Assembly (NCBI GenBank): GCA_021850985.1
Contig: JAJZJX010000001.1
Coordinates: 62,001 to 126,000, forward strand
Source: a bacterium
Lineage (GTDB): Bacteria > SZUA-79 > Acidulodesulfobacterales > Acidulodesulfobacteraceae
DNA length: 64,000 nt
Direction of reading: 5' to 3'
Shown here one piece after another: positions 1 to 8,208 of the stretch. The first letter of the stretch is position 1. Each line of letters starts with the position of its first letter. The notes beneath the pieces were generated by a model. The model saw only the letters and a list, made by a program, of their open reading frames with translations. It was not told the DNA's origin and searched no databases. The position numbers and the translations under genes were made by a program.

Positions 1-82
1 CCAGAACTGCGGCCGTTGCAAATATAAATGCCGGCAGCATGTTCAGCCGCATAGTCTTTTTTGTTTTGTTAATTTCGTACAT
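1..82 (-). CDS. Partial CDS, N-terminus of a membrane or exported protein
   Basis: The first 27 codons of a leftward gene that runs off the window. The ATG (80-82) is preceded by a strong Shine-Dalgarno AGGAGG (complement of 88-93), which decides the start. The peptide begins MYEINKTKKTMRLNMLPAFI and continues hydrophobic (FATAAVL), so it looks like a signal peptide or N-terminal membrane anchor behind a basic stretch. Too little is present to name a family. Confidence 0.6.
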   Translation of the reverse strand, partial: MYEINKTKKTMRLNMLPAFIFATAAVL

Positions 83-425
83 GACTTCCTCCTCTCTTTT
101 AGTTTAAATTGCTCAATTTATATATTTTCACTTTCCTTACTTATTTTAACAAACGAATGTTACAAAATTATTACAGTTACGTTAAATTTTAGTAATATTT
201 GATTTTTTATTAAAACTTATGCGTCAGCAATTAATAATATAAATTAAAAATTGTAAGGTGACAGGAAAATATAGTGTAATTAATGGTGGATTAATAAGGA
301 GTGAAAATGAAAAGATTTATAGAAAATAAAAAAATTTATGGGGAAGTTTAAACTTTATTCAATACCGACAAACAATTAAACATATTTTGCGGAAAATTAT
401 TCAGCCTAATTTTATATCTAATAAA
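83..425. other. Intergenic region, no firm gene
   Basis: AT-rich gap of 343 bases between the partial gene and the Rrf2 regulator. It must hold the promoter of the partial leftward gene. The only reading frame with a ribosome site is a 14-codon one at 307-351 (+) behind TAAGGAGTGAAA; it has no recognisable product and could be a leader peptide or chance. Confidence 0.4.
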
Positions 426-872
426 TTACGAATATTGCATGGACTGAGACAAAACTTCCTTGCTATTTTTTTTATCTTTTGCAAAATCTGCGATAGAATA
501 GGAGTTCAAAGCTTTAATTAGGATTTTTCTTATATCTACCCACATATAATGAACGTCGCAATTTCCTATTTCATTACAGGCGGATTTATTTACCGCACAT
601 CGATTAAGCAAAATAGGACCGTCAATAATTTCTATGACCTGCTTTATAGTTATATTCTCTGGTTGAATGTTAAACGTGAATCCGCCCTTTGTGCCGGTGA
701 AAGAGTTAACAATAGCACTTTTCGCCAGCGTTTGAAATATCTTAGACATAAAAGAAGCCGGAGAATTAGTATTTTTTGCTATATCTTTTACAAAGCATAC
801 CGTTCCTGCAGGCTGTTTAGCCATATATACTAATCCTCTTATAGCATAATCGCTGGCTCTTGAAATATTCAT
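426..872 (-). CDS. Rrf2-family transcriptional regulator
   Basis: A 148-residue Rrf2/IscR-type repressor. The N-terminal winged helix (about 1-70) shows the family signature SRASDYAIRGLVYMA and TGTKGGF. Three cysteines at C92, C99 and C105 (C-x6-C-x5-C) fall where IscR and NsrR bind an Fe-S cluster, so it probably senses Fe-S status, NO or redox. AGAGGTG (complement of 878-884) precedes the ATG. A 23-bp imperfect palindrome lies just upstream and could be its own operator. It stands next to cydAB, a respiratory target plausible for such a sensor, but control of cydAB is inference. The target ligand cannot be decided from sequence. Confidence 0.85.
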   Translation of the reverse strand: MNISRASDYAIRGLVYMAKQPAGTVCFVKDIAKNTNSPASFMSKIFQTLAKSAIVNSFTGTKGGFTFNIQPENITIKQVIEIIDGPILLNRCAVNKSACNEIGNCDVHYMWVDIRKILIKALNSYSIADFAKDKKNSKEVLSQSMQYS

Positions 873-902
873 GCAAACACCTCTAAATAAGATATGAATT
901 AT

Positions 903-925
903 CTTATATTATTATATATTATAAG
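903..925. promoter_or_regulatory. Candidate Rrf2 operator palindrome
   Basis: A 23-bp imperfect inverted repeat with outer arms CTTATA/TATAAG, centred 42 bases upstream of the Rrf2 ATG. Size and position fit autoregulation by an Rrf2 dimer. The AT-rich context makes chance possible. Confidence 0.4.
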
Positions 926-927
926 GT

Positions 928-982
928 AAAAAAATGCCCTATAAAAAATTAAGGGGGGTTAATTTTATTATAGGGCTTTTTT
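928..982 (-). terminator. Rho-independent terminator after cydAB (bidirectional)
   Basis: Perfect 9-bp stem GCCCTATAA (936-944) / TTATAGGGC (968-976) with T runs on both sides: A7 at 928-934 (T7 on the minus strand) and T6 at 977-982. On the minus strand it lies 37 bases past the cydB stop codon, so it should end the cydAB transcript. Confidence 0.75.
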
Positions 983-1012
983 GGGTAAAGGTTAAAATTT
1001 ATATATATAAAA

Positions 1013-2029
1013 TCAATAACTGCTGTCGTCCATTTTTACCTTTAAGCCAAACTTTTTATATGCATAAGTTGCATATATTAAAACAAGCGGCAAACCGATA
1101 ATAGTTGCAATGAGCATAACTAAAAGCGTTAAATGGTTTGAAGCCGAATTATATATGTTTAAGCTGTATTTTGTATTAATAGAAGACGGAACTATATCGG
1201 GGAATATACCGACGGCTAAACTTGCCACGGCGCCTATAATAGCTAAGATAGAATATGCAAACGGCTTTATATCGCTTGAAGATCCTGCCGTCAGTATAAC
1301 TCCTATTGCGCCTATAAGCATTATAACCGGAACGATATCGCCAATTAAGCCTAAACTGTTGCCGAGAAGCCTTGGGGCAAATATCGGAGAAATTATTAAA
1401 AACAGCAAAGTAGCTATTATAAAGGCTATAGCAAATCCTTTAGCGTAAGACCTTGCTCTTTGCTGAACTTCTCCTTCGGTTTTCATAATTAAATAGGTTG
1501 AGCCGTGCATTAAAAACATGGAAAGAGATATAAGCCCGCCTACTAAGCCGAAAATATTTAAAAGGCTGAAAAGCGACTGATAGTCCACATGTTCTTTATT
1601 CAGCGGAACTCCCATTAATATATTTGCTATGGCCACGCCTAGCAGTAAAGCAATGCCCAGACCGGTAACCGTAATATCGGCATCCCAGAACTTCCTCCAG
1701 CCCGCGCTTTCGACTTTGCTTCTAAATTCAAAAGAAACCGCCCTGAATATTATCAGCCAGACTACCAGCATCATTGCAAGATAAAACCCGCTGAAGATAG
1801 ACGCATAAACCAACGGGAAAGCCGCAAAAACTGCGCCGCCTCCAAGTATAAGCCAAACCTGGTTTCCGTCCCATACGGGACCTATTGCGTTAATAACGTA
1901 TCTTTTTTCTTCATCGTTTTTTGCAATGAAATTTAAAAGTCCGCCTACGCCGTAATCGAACCCGTCCATAACCGACCAGCCCAAAATGATAACGGCAACA
2001 AGAATAAACCATAATATATTTAAGTTCAT
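1013..2029 (-). CDS. cydB: Cytochrome bd quinol oxidase subunit II
   Basis: A 338-residue polytopic protein matching CydB throughout: the N-terminal helix with MDGFDYGVG, then WDGNQVWLILGGGAVFAAFP and the FRSKVE segment after the fourth helix. CydB packs against CydA in the inner membrane; the complex oxidises quinol and reduces O2 to water with high affinity, generating proton motive force without pumping. It lies 29 bases downstream of cydA and is followed by a clear terminator, so the two form a two-gene operon. AGGAGGTG lies upstream of the ATG. No small CydX-like gene follows within the transcript. Confidence 0.95.
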   Translation of the reverse strand: MNLNILWFILVAVIILGWSVMDGFDYGVGGLLNFIAKNDEEKRYVINAIGPVWDGNQVWLILGGGAVFAAFPLVYASIFSGFYLAMMLVVWLIIFRAVSFEFRSKVESAGWRKFWDADITVTGLGIALLLGVAIANILMGVPLNKEHVDYQSLFSLLNIFGLVGGLISLSMFLMHGSTYLIMKTEGEVQQRARSYAKGFAIAFIIATLLFLIISPIFAPRLLGNSLGLIGDIVPVIMLIGAIGVILTAGSSSDIKPFAYSILAIIGAVASLAVGIFPDIVPSSINTKYSLNIYNSASNHLTLLVMLIATIIGLPLVLIYATYAYKKFGLKVKMDDSSY

Positions 2030-2058
2030 GATAATAACACCTCCTAATTCTAATTATT

Positions 2059-3462
2059 TTAATTTGCCGCCTTTGCGGATTCGCCGGAAAGTTCGTCTTT
2101 CCCTTCAGCTCTTTCCCTTAATTCTCTTTTAAAAAGATATACGGCAAAAGAAACTAAGGTCATATAAATTAAAACAAACATTGCGACGGATAAACCTACG
2201 TCTAAAACGCTTACGTTCTTGGAAACCGAATCAACCGTAGTTAAAAGTCCGTAAACCGTAAACGGCTGCCTTCCTATTTCTGTCGTAAACCATCCTAATT
2301 CGATGGCAATTAACGGCAAAAATGTAGAAAACCACAATAATTTTAACATCTTCGGACTGTCGAACAGCTTGTCTTTAATCAGAAGATATAGAGCTATAAG
2401 CATAACTAACGCAAAATAGAATCCGAAATACATCATTATATGAAATGACCAAAACACTATCCATACAGGCGGAAACATTGCAAGAGTTAGTTTGGTATGA
2501 TCTAATTTTGAATCTTTTTTATTAATATATTTTATAGCCGCATTCAAACCCATAACTTTTGCTGCCGGATTTAAATATGACAAGATACTTAGCATGTCGG
2601 GTATTCCTATTTGCGGACCGTTAGATTCAGTGGCGTTGTTAGGCAGCGCAAAAAGCGTTTCCGGCGCATATTTCTGGGAATGCCAGAGAGCTTCCATCAT
2701 TGCCAGCTTGGTCGGCTGATATTTTACGACTTCTCTTGCCCCGATATCGCCTACTAAAATCTGTCCGCAGGCAACGATTACGCCTACTATAACGGCCACT
2801 TTTAAAGCCTTTCTCATTACCATATCTTTATTATTTTTAATTAGAAACCATGCGGCAACGCCCGCCATAAAAAAAGCAGAATATTCCCATGCGCCCATTA
2901 TAGTATGAATAAATTCCGACGGGAAGTAAGGATTAAATACCATATGCCAGAAATTAGTCATTTTAGGTATTCCGTTAGAACCTATTTTGTAACCGGCAGG
3001 CGTCTGCATCCAGGAATTTGCCACTAAAATCCATACGCCCGACAAAGTAGAACCGAATGCGACAAGTATCGTCGATATCCAGTGCGCTTTAGCTGAAAGC
3101 CTATTCCAGCCGAGGAGCATAACGCCTACAAAAATCGATTCCATAAAAAATGCAAACAATCCTTCGATTGCAAGAGGCGAACCGAATATAGCCCCTACGA
3201 ACGAAGAATACTGCGCCCAGTTCGTTCCGAACTGAAACTCCATAACTATTCCGGTTGCAACGCCTACGACAAAGTTAATAGCGAATAATTTTGCAAAAAA
3301 ACGGGTAATCCTTAAATACTCCTGATTGTTCGTAAATACATAAGTTCCTTCGGTTATTACTAAAAGCAGTCCCAAACCGATGGTCAAAGGCGGGTAAAGA
3401 AAGTGGAAAAAGGCCGTCATCCCAAACTGGATACGCGCCAGTAATAAAGCTGTACTATCCAT
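2059..3462 (-). CDS. cydA: Cytochrome bd quinol oxidase subunit I
   Basis: A 467-residue CydA. H20 in the AFFHFLYPP helix is the conserved haem b595 ligand; the FGTNW-to-ESIFVG block carries the two acidic residues of the proton path; the His of EFIHTIMG and the Met of FWSFHIMM match the haem b558 ligands. The protein is shorter than the E. coli form, consistent with the short-Q-loop class. The GRQPW motif reads GRQPF here, a W-to-F change. SD AAGGGGT (complement of 3468-3474) supports the start. It works with CydB in the inner membrane as a microaerobic terminal oxidase or an oxygen-scavenging defence. Confidence 0.96.
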   Translation of the reverse strand: MDSTALLLARIQFGMTAFFHFLYPPLTIGLGLLLVITEGTYVFTNNQEYLRITRFFAKLFAINFVVGVATGIVMEFQFGTNWAQYSSFVGAIFGSPLAIEGLFAFFMESIFVGVMLLGWNRLSAKAHWISTILVAFGSTLSGVWILVANSWMQTPAGYKIGSNGIPKMTNFWHMVFNPYFPSEFIHTIMGAWEYSAFFMAGVAAWFLIKNNKDMVMRKALKVAVIVGVIVACGQILVGDIGAREVVKYQPTKLAMMEALWHSQKYAPETLFALPNNATESNGPQIGIPDMLSILSYLNPAAKVMGLNAAIKYINKKDSKLDHTKLTLAMFPPVWIVFWSFHIMMYFGFYFALVMLIALYLLIKDKLFDSPKMLKLLWFSTFLPLIAIELGWFTTEIGRQPFTVYGLLTTVDSVSKNVSVLDVGLSVAMFVLIYMTLVSFAVYLFKRELRERAEGKDELSGESAKAAN

Positions 3463-3763
3463 AAAGCACCCCTTAAAGTTAGAAAAAAATTAAATTAAAA
3501 TAAAAAAATAACACCAAATGCAAAACAAAATGACAATATCTAAAGCTATTAAAAAATTATATATTTTATAAATAGATAAAAATTTAATATTATTTAATTA
3601 AATTTTATCTCATAATTGAAAATTGTCAAAAAAATAATTAAGATAAATTTAATCTTATTTATCATATTTATACCACTTGTGAAAATTTTGTCAAGAAAAA
3701 AATGCAAGATGTGCAAATTTACTGAGAAATGGATAAATATTTTCTATTGCAGGATTAAGGTTT
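3463..3763. other. Intergenic region between polA end and cydA start
   Basis: About 300 AT-rich bases holding the cydAB promoter (see separate entry). A rightward reading frame through 3616-3855 overlaps the polA 3' end, has no ribosome site and resembles nothing known; I do not call it a gene. Confidence 0.5.
3508..3536 (-). promoter_or_regulatory. Candidate sigma70-type promoter of cydAB
   Basis: On the minus strand TTGTCA (complement of 3531-3536), a 17-base spacer and TGTTAT (complement of 3508-3513) lie about 46 bases upstream of the cydA ATG. The -35 box matches five of six consensus positions and the -10 box four of six. Confidence 0.45.
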
Positions 3764-6496
3764 TTAATGTGCTTCCGCCCAGTTTTTTGCAATTCCGATA
3801 TTTACGGACAGCGGAACGCCGGACAGAAGATTTTGGTCGGTCATTAGAGGGGTGATAACTTCCGCTAAGTCTTTTGCTATAGATTCTTCTACTTCGAATA
3901 TCAGTTCGTCGTGAACCTGAAGGAGCATTTTTGCTAAGTTTTTTAGAATTTCGTCTTTTTGTACGTATTTATAAATATTTACCATGGCAATTTTAATTAT
4001 ATCTGCGGCGGTTCCCTGAATAGGAGCGTTTATCGCCGCCCTTTCCGAAAACGACGACAAATTTCTTATTCCGGAATTTATGTTTTCTATATAGCATTTT
4101 CTTCCGAAAGCCGTTCTGACGAATCCGTTAGACCTTGCCTCTTTGACCGTTTTTTCCATATATTCTTTAATTGCGGGATGGTTTTTAAAATATAAATCTA
4201 TATAACGCCTTGCTTCTTCCGATGAAATACCGAGTTCTTTGGATAAACCGAAAGGGCTCATGCCGTAAATTATTCCGAAATTAATTACTTTCGCTTTTCT
4301 TCTCATATCTTTATCGATCGCTTCCGCGGCAACTCCGAAAATTTCTCCAGCGGTTTTTGCGTGAATATCTTCGTTATTTTTAAAACTTTCAATTAACGGC
4401 ATGTCTCCGGAAATTGAAGCCATTACTCTTAAATCTATCTGGGAATAGTCAGCCGAAAGAAGCGTAAAGCCGTCTTTTGCTATAAAAGAGCGTCTTATTT
4501 TAAGCCCTTCTTCTCCGGAAACGGGAATATTTTGGAGGTTGGGGCTCTGGCTCGCAAGCCTTCCCGTAGAAGTCGTTATTTGAGACAAAGACGTATGCAC
4601 CCTGCCGTCCTTGTCGGTTTCCCTTAAAAGAATGTCGACAAATGAAGTCTTTAGCTTAACCTTATTTCTGTAAGATATCAAACTGTCTAAAAATAAAAGA
4701 TAATCTCTTAATGTCTTATCTTCGCTGCCGTTTCCGAGAAGTATCTCGAATTCCGCTTTTAACGTCTGAAGAACTTCTATATCCGTGCTGTTTTTTTTAA
4801 CGCGCTTAAATTTCATTTCGTCAAACATAACTTCGCTTAACTGCTTAGGAGAATTAATATTAAATTCCCTGCCGGCGATTTTATGTATTATACCCGTAAG
4901 TTTTTTTGAATCCGAATCCAATGATGCCGATAAAGACATAAGCATATCTTTATCCACTTTAAATCCCGCTTTTTCCATTTCGAAAAGGACCGCCGAAAGA
5001 GGCATATCGACCTCATAGAACAGGCGTTTTAAAGCGACGTCCGTTTCTATTTCGGTTTTTAATATTTTATATAAGTAATAGACCTTAAAGGCATAATTGC
5101 TTGAACCGCCGGATTGCACTAGTTTAAGCCCTTCTTGAAATTCAGCTTCGATATCTTCGAAAGTATGCTTATGTTTTATAGGATTCAAAAGATAAGAGGC
5201 GATTTTTATATCGAAATAAAGTCCGTTAAATTCTATCCCGTTATTTTCTAAAAAAAGTTTTGCTGCGTTAAGCCCGCACCCTATTTTTAAAACCGAACCG
5301 TCTTTAAATAAATCGGTTAAACGTTTACTGTCTAAAATATCTTGAAGTCCGTATGACGCTTGACCGATTTCCTTAGAATAAATATATATAGGGTTTGATT
5401 CGTCGTCAAATAATTCTTTCTTTTTCTCGGTAAAATCGACGTAAATGGAAAGAAATTCGCCGCTTTCTGATAAATTTTGGGAAACGTAGGAATCGGTTTC
5501 GGCGTCTTTTATTTTAATAATATCTTTATTATGTTTATTATTTTCGACATCATTACGCGCATCTTCCGATTTATTATCTTCGACTCCTAAATCTTTTATC
5601 AGGGAATTAAATTCAAGCTCTTTAAAAACTTTATAAAGGCCTTCTCTGTTTTTTTCTTTTAAGGCAAAATCTTCAAGAGTATTAAATGCTTTATTATTTT
5701 CTGCCGACTTTTCGGAACCCGGAATAAAATACGCTTCATTTAAGCTTATATCTTCGTAAAAAGATGCAAGCTTTAAGCTTTTATAAGCGTCTTCCTTGTA
5801 TGTTACCAAAAGTTCTTTAAGTTTAGGCTTGTTAATATTATCTATATTTTTATAAATGCCGTCTAAATTTCTATATTCTTTAATAAGCGCAAACGCGGTT
5901 TTTTCGCCTATTCCTTTAATTCCGGGTATATTGTCCGACGCGTCGCCCATAAGCGCCAAAACGTATCTGTATTCTTCCGGCTTTATTCCGTTTTCTTCTT
6001 CAAAAATATTTTTTGTTATAATTTTATTTTTAAGGGCATCGTACATAAAAACTTTGTCGGAGAGAAGCTGTTTAAGGTCTTTATCGCTGCTCACTATGCA
6101 GATAGAGGCACCTTCGCCTTCAAAGTTTTTTACCGTTCGGGCTATTAAATCGTCCGCCTCGTAACCGTTAAGCTTAAAAGTTTCAAACCCAAGAAGGTAA
6201 GAAATATCGGTTAAGTAATCGACCTGTAAGACTAAATCGTCGGGCATTCCTTTTCTGTTAGCCTTATATTCCTCGTAAGACTGCTTCCTAAAACTTTCTT
6301 TGGAATCGAAAAGGCATGCGCCGTATTTTATGTCCGCTTCCTTGATTAGTTTCATAAGCATTCTGGTATATCCCAAAGCTGCGCCGGTAGGTTTTCCTTT
6401 TGAATTTGTAAGCGGGGGAAGGGCATAAAACGCCCTGTAAAAATAAGAACTGGAATCTATCAAAAAAAGATCGGCTTTAATGCTGTCTTTTTCCAT
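3764..6496 (-). CDS. polA: DNA polymerase I, with degenerate proofreading domain
   Basis: A 910-residue Pol I. Residues about 8-300 form the 5'-3' flap nuclease domain (DSSSYFYRAF, DGYEADD-type acidic motifs). The middle domain corresponds to the 3'-5' exonuclease but has lost its catalytic acids: the DxE motif reads DFT and the second acidic position reads LNAAKLF, so proofreading is very probably dead, as in Taq-type enzymes. Polymerase motifs are intact: motif A DYSQIDLRVM (D683), motif B RRKAKVINFGIIYG (K736, F740, Y744) and motif C QVHDE (D863). The steric-gate residue, Glu in most Pol I enzymes, is Asp688. It removes RNA primers and fills repair gaps. The RDD gene lies 4 bases upstream, so the two may be co-transcribed. 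Confidence 0.96.
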   Translation of the reverse strand: MEKDSIKADLFLIDSSSYFYRAFYALPPLTNSKGKPTGAALGYTRMLMKLIKEADIKYGACLFDSKESFRKQSYEEYKANRKGMPDDLVLQVDYLTDISYLLGFETFKLNGYEADDLIARTVKNFEGEGASICIVSSDKDLKQLLSDKVFMYDALKNKIITKNIFEEENGIKPEEYRYVLALMGDASDNIPGIKGIGEKTAFALIKEYRNLDGIYKNIDNINKPKLKELLVTYKEDAYKSLKLASFYEDISLNEAYFIPGSEKSAENNKAFNTLEDFALKEKNREGLYKVFKELEFNSLIKDLGVEDNKSEDARNDVENNKHNKDIIKIKDAETDSYVSQNLSESGEFLSIYVDFTEKKKELFDDESNPIYIYSKEIGQASYGLQDILDSKRLTDLFKDGSVLKIGCGLNAAKLFLENNGIEFNGLYFDIKIASYLLNPIKHKHTFEDIEAEFQEGLKLVQSGGSSNYAFKVYYLYKILKTEIETDVALKRLFYEVDMPLSAVLFEMEKAGFKVDKDMLMSLSASLDSDSKKLTGIIHKIAGREFNINSPKQLSEVMFDEMKFKRVKKNSTDIEVLQTLKAEFEILLGNGSEDKTLRDYLLFLDSLISYRNKVKLKTSFVDILLRETDKDGRVHTSLSQITTSTGRLASQSPNLQNIPVSGEEGLKIRRSFIAKDGFTLLSADYSQIDLRVMASISGDMPLIESFKNNEDIHAKTAGEIFGVAAEAIDKDMRRKAKVINFGIIYGMSPFGLSKELGISSEEARRYIDLYFKNHPAIKEYMEKTVKEARSNGFVRTAFGRKCYIENINSGIRNLSSFSERAAINAPIQGTAADIIKIAMVNIYKYVQKDEILKNLAKMLLQVHDELIFEVEESIAKDLAEVITPLMTDQNLLSGVPLSVNIGIAKNWAEAH

Positions 6497-6500
6497 TTTT

Positions 6501-6920
6501 TTATTTATTTCTTGGAACGTCTATTACGTGGGTAAAGGCAAATCTGTCGCCGAGCCTGTCGCCTTCGGGACTTTTTATAATAAAATAGATTTCCGCCGCG
6601 TATATAATAGCGCCTATTACGACTAAGAGAAAATAGCCCAATAAAGGAATGAAAGAAAAAAGCAGGGGAACCGCTATAAAAGAATTTCGTATAATGGATT
6701 CTTTAAACTCAGGCTGTTTATTATCTATACCGGTCGTAACTTTTAATCCTATCAGCCTTTTGCCTAAGCTCGCCCCGTCGAAAAAACCGTCGGCAATCAG
6801 CAGATAAAGAACTCCCGCGAGATAACCGTAAGGGTAAAACATCTCGCTTAAAAAGCCGAATATCAGCAAATCTATTGTCTTTGCGATAAATCTGTGAAGG
6901 ACGTTTGCTTTTTTATTCAT
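6501..6920 (-). CDS. RDD-family membrane protein
   Basis: A 139-residue inner-membrane protein with the RDD pattern: Arg and Asp in HRFIAKTIDLLI at the first helix, the second Asp in ADGFFDGASLGKRLIGLKV, and hydrophobic segments near 15-45 and 80-115. RDD proteins have no single established role; some are linked to Na+/H+ exchange or to membrane complex assembly. It ends 4 bases before polA, so the two are probably one transcript, without an obvious functional link. Confidence 0.8.
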   Translation of the reverse strand: MNKKANVLHRFIAKTIDLLIFGFLSEMFYPYGYLAGVLYLLIADGFFDGASLGKRLIGLKVTTGIDNKQPEFKESIIRNSFIAVPLLFSFIPLLGYFLLVVIGAIIYAAEIYFIIKSPEGDRLGDRFAFTHVIDVPRNK

Positions 6921-6936
6921 AAATCAATTTATTGTC

Positions 6937-7028
6937 AGGAAAAGGTGTCAGATTAATTTTTCGCGATAAACTTAATGCGCTTAATTGATTTTAATATATG
7001 CGAAAAATAAAATCTGACACCTTTTCCT
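6937..7028. repeat. Family A palindromic element, copy 1
   Basis: A 92-bp intergenic element whose ends are perfect 18-bp inverted repeats, AGGAAAAGGTGTCAGATT and its complement. Inside are further mirrored GCGAAAAATAAAA/TTTTTCGC stretches, so the whole folds into one long hairpin. Copies recur at 13517, 15694, 16261 and, as a half, near 25160. The sequence style is that of REP/MITE elements mobilised in trans by a transposase such as a Y1 RAYT enzyme; none is in the window. Confidence 0.85.
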
Positions 7029-7074
7029 CTTTTCCTTTTCCATCAGAATTTAATATTATATTGTAAATTTTTAG

Positions 7075-8208
7075 TTAAACCTGCCTTCCTCTTATCGGCT
7101 CGTAAATACAGTAAGGTTCTTCTTCCATATAATCGCCTTTTTCGTAATATGCTCTTGCCCTGCAGCCTTCGCAGACTTTTTTATATTCGCATATGCCGCA
7201 TTTTCCTTTTAAAAGTCCGGTATCCCTTAAGTTAAGGAACACCTCGGACCCGCTCCATATTTCTTCGGCAGACTGTTTAGTGACATCACCCGCCTGAACC
7301 GGCAAATATCCGCAGGGCTGGACGATTCCTTTTCTCGATATAAACATAACTCCGCTTCCCGCAAGGCATCCTTTGGTAACTGCATTCATTCCGTGAGTTT
7401 CCGGAGTTATAGTTATGCCCGCGTCCTTTGCCTTTTTATGCATAATCCTGAAAAAATGAGGCGCGCATGTCGCTTTTAATTCGATTTTACCTCTCAGCTC
7501 CATAGTCTTGTCGTAAAACCATGAAAGTATATCTTCGTATTTCTGTTTATCTAGCATCTGGGAATCGGCGATTTGAACTCCGCATCCGACCGGCACCAGC
7601 ATAAATATATGGAGGGCTTTTAAATTGTTTTTAATGGCTAATTCAAGTATATCCGGCACTTCGTCTTCATTATGCCTTGCTATAGTCGTATTTACCTGAA
7701 CCTCTATGCCTTCTTTCTGCAGATTTTTAATTCCGTTAAAAGCGCTGTCGAAAGAACCCTGTATCATCCTGAAAGAATCGTGAGTTTTGGCGTTTGAACC
7801 GTCAAGACTTATAGAAACTCTTTTTACGCCGCTTTCTTTAATACGTTTTGCAATTTTTTCGTCAACTAAAGTCCCGTTCGTTGCAAGTGCCACCCTTAAG
7901 CCTTTTTTTACCGCATATCCGGCTATATCGAAAATATCCTCCCTGTAAAGAGGCTCGCCTCCCGTTAAAATGAGTATCGGGCTGCTGAATTTGCACAAAT
8001 CGTCTATTACGCTGAAACACTTTTCGGTAGAAAGTTCATCTTCCTGTCTTTCCATCTGCGCTTCAGCTCTGCAGTGAACGCATTTTAAGTTACATCTTGC
8101 CGTAAGCTCCCAGAAAACCAATCTTAGTTCGTTTTTTTTGGGCATTGCTCCGCCGTGCATCATGCCCGCCGGATGCCCGTGAGGATGAGACATATGGTTA
8201 TTTTGCAT
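7075..8208 (-). CDS. ahbD: Fe-coproporphyrin III decarboxylase, radical SAM haem synthase AhbD
   Basis: A 377-residue radical SAM/SPASM enzyme. The radical SAM cluster motif is C39-x3-C43-x2-C46 (CNLKCVHC), followed by LTGGEP. Cys-rich C-terminal motifs (GCLAGSG, QPCGYLP, KCGICEYKKVCEGC) fit an auxiliary Fe-S cluster. The His-rich N-terminus (MSHPHGHPAGMMHGG) is characteristic of AhbD. The enzyme turns two propionates of Fe-coproporphyrin III into vinyls, giving haem b, in the siroheme-dependent pathway. It overlaps ahbC by 11 bases and ends the hemA-hemC-cobA/hemD-ahbC-ahbD series. NirJ-like proteins are the alternative, but the His-rich start and the ahbC partner favour AhbD. Confidence 0.88.
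   Translation of the reverse strand: MQNNHMSHPHGHPAGMMHGGAMPKKNELRLVFWELTARCNLKCVHCRAEAQMERQEDELSTEKCFSVIDDLCKFSSPILILTGGEPLYREDIFDIAGYAVKKGLRVALATNGTLVDEKIAKRIKESGVKRVSISLDGSNAKTHDSFRMIQGSFDSAFNGIKNLQKEGIEVQVNTTIARHNEDEVPDILELAIKNNLKALHIFMLVPVGCGVQIADSQMLDKQKYEDILSWFYDKTMELRGKIELKATCAPHFFRIMHKKAKDAGITITPETHGMNAVTKGCLAGSGVMFISRKGIVQPCGYLPVQAGDVTKQSAEEIWSGSEVFLNLRDTGLLKGKCGICEYKKVCEGCRARAYYEKGDYMEEEPYCIYEPIRGRQV

Noticed and set aside
1110..1448. Rightward frame opposite cydB, and many similar antisense frames opposite gyrA, polA, hsdR and others
   Set aside because: They mirror well-supported genes, show no family motif and no start signals; AT-rich codon use leaves many such frames open.
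3616..3855. Rightward 79-codon frame between polA and cydA
   Set aside because: Overlaps the polA end on the other strand, lacks a ribosome site, and the second half is simply the antisense of polA.
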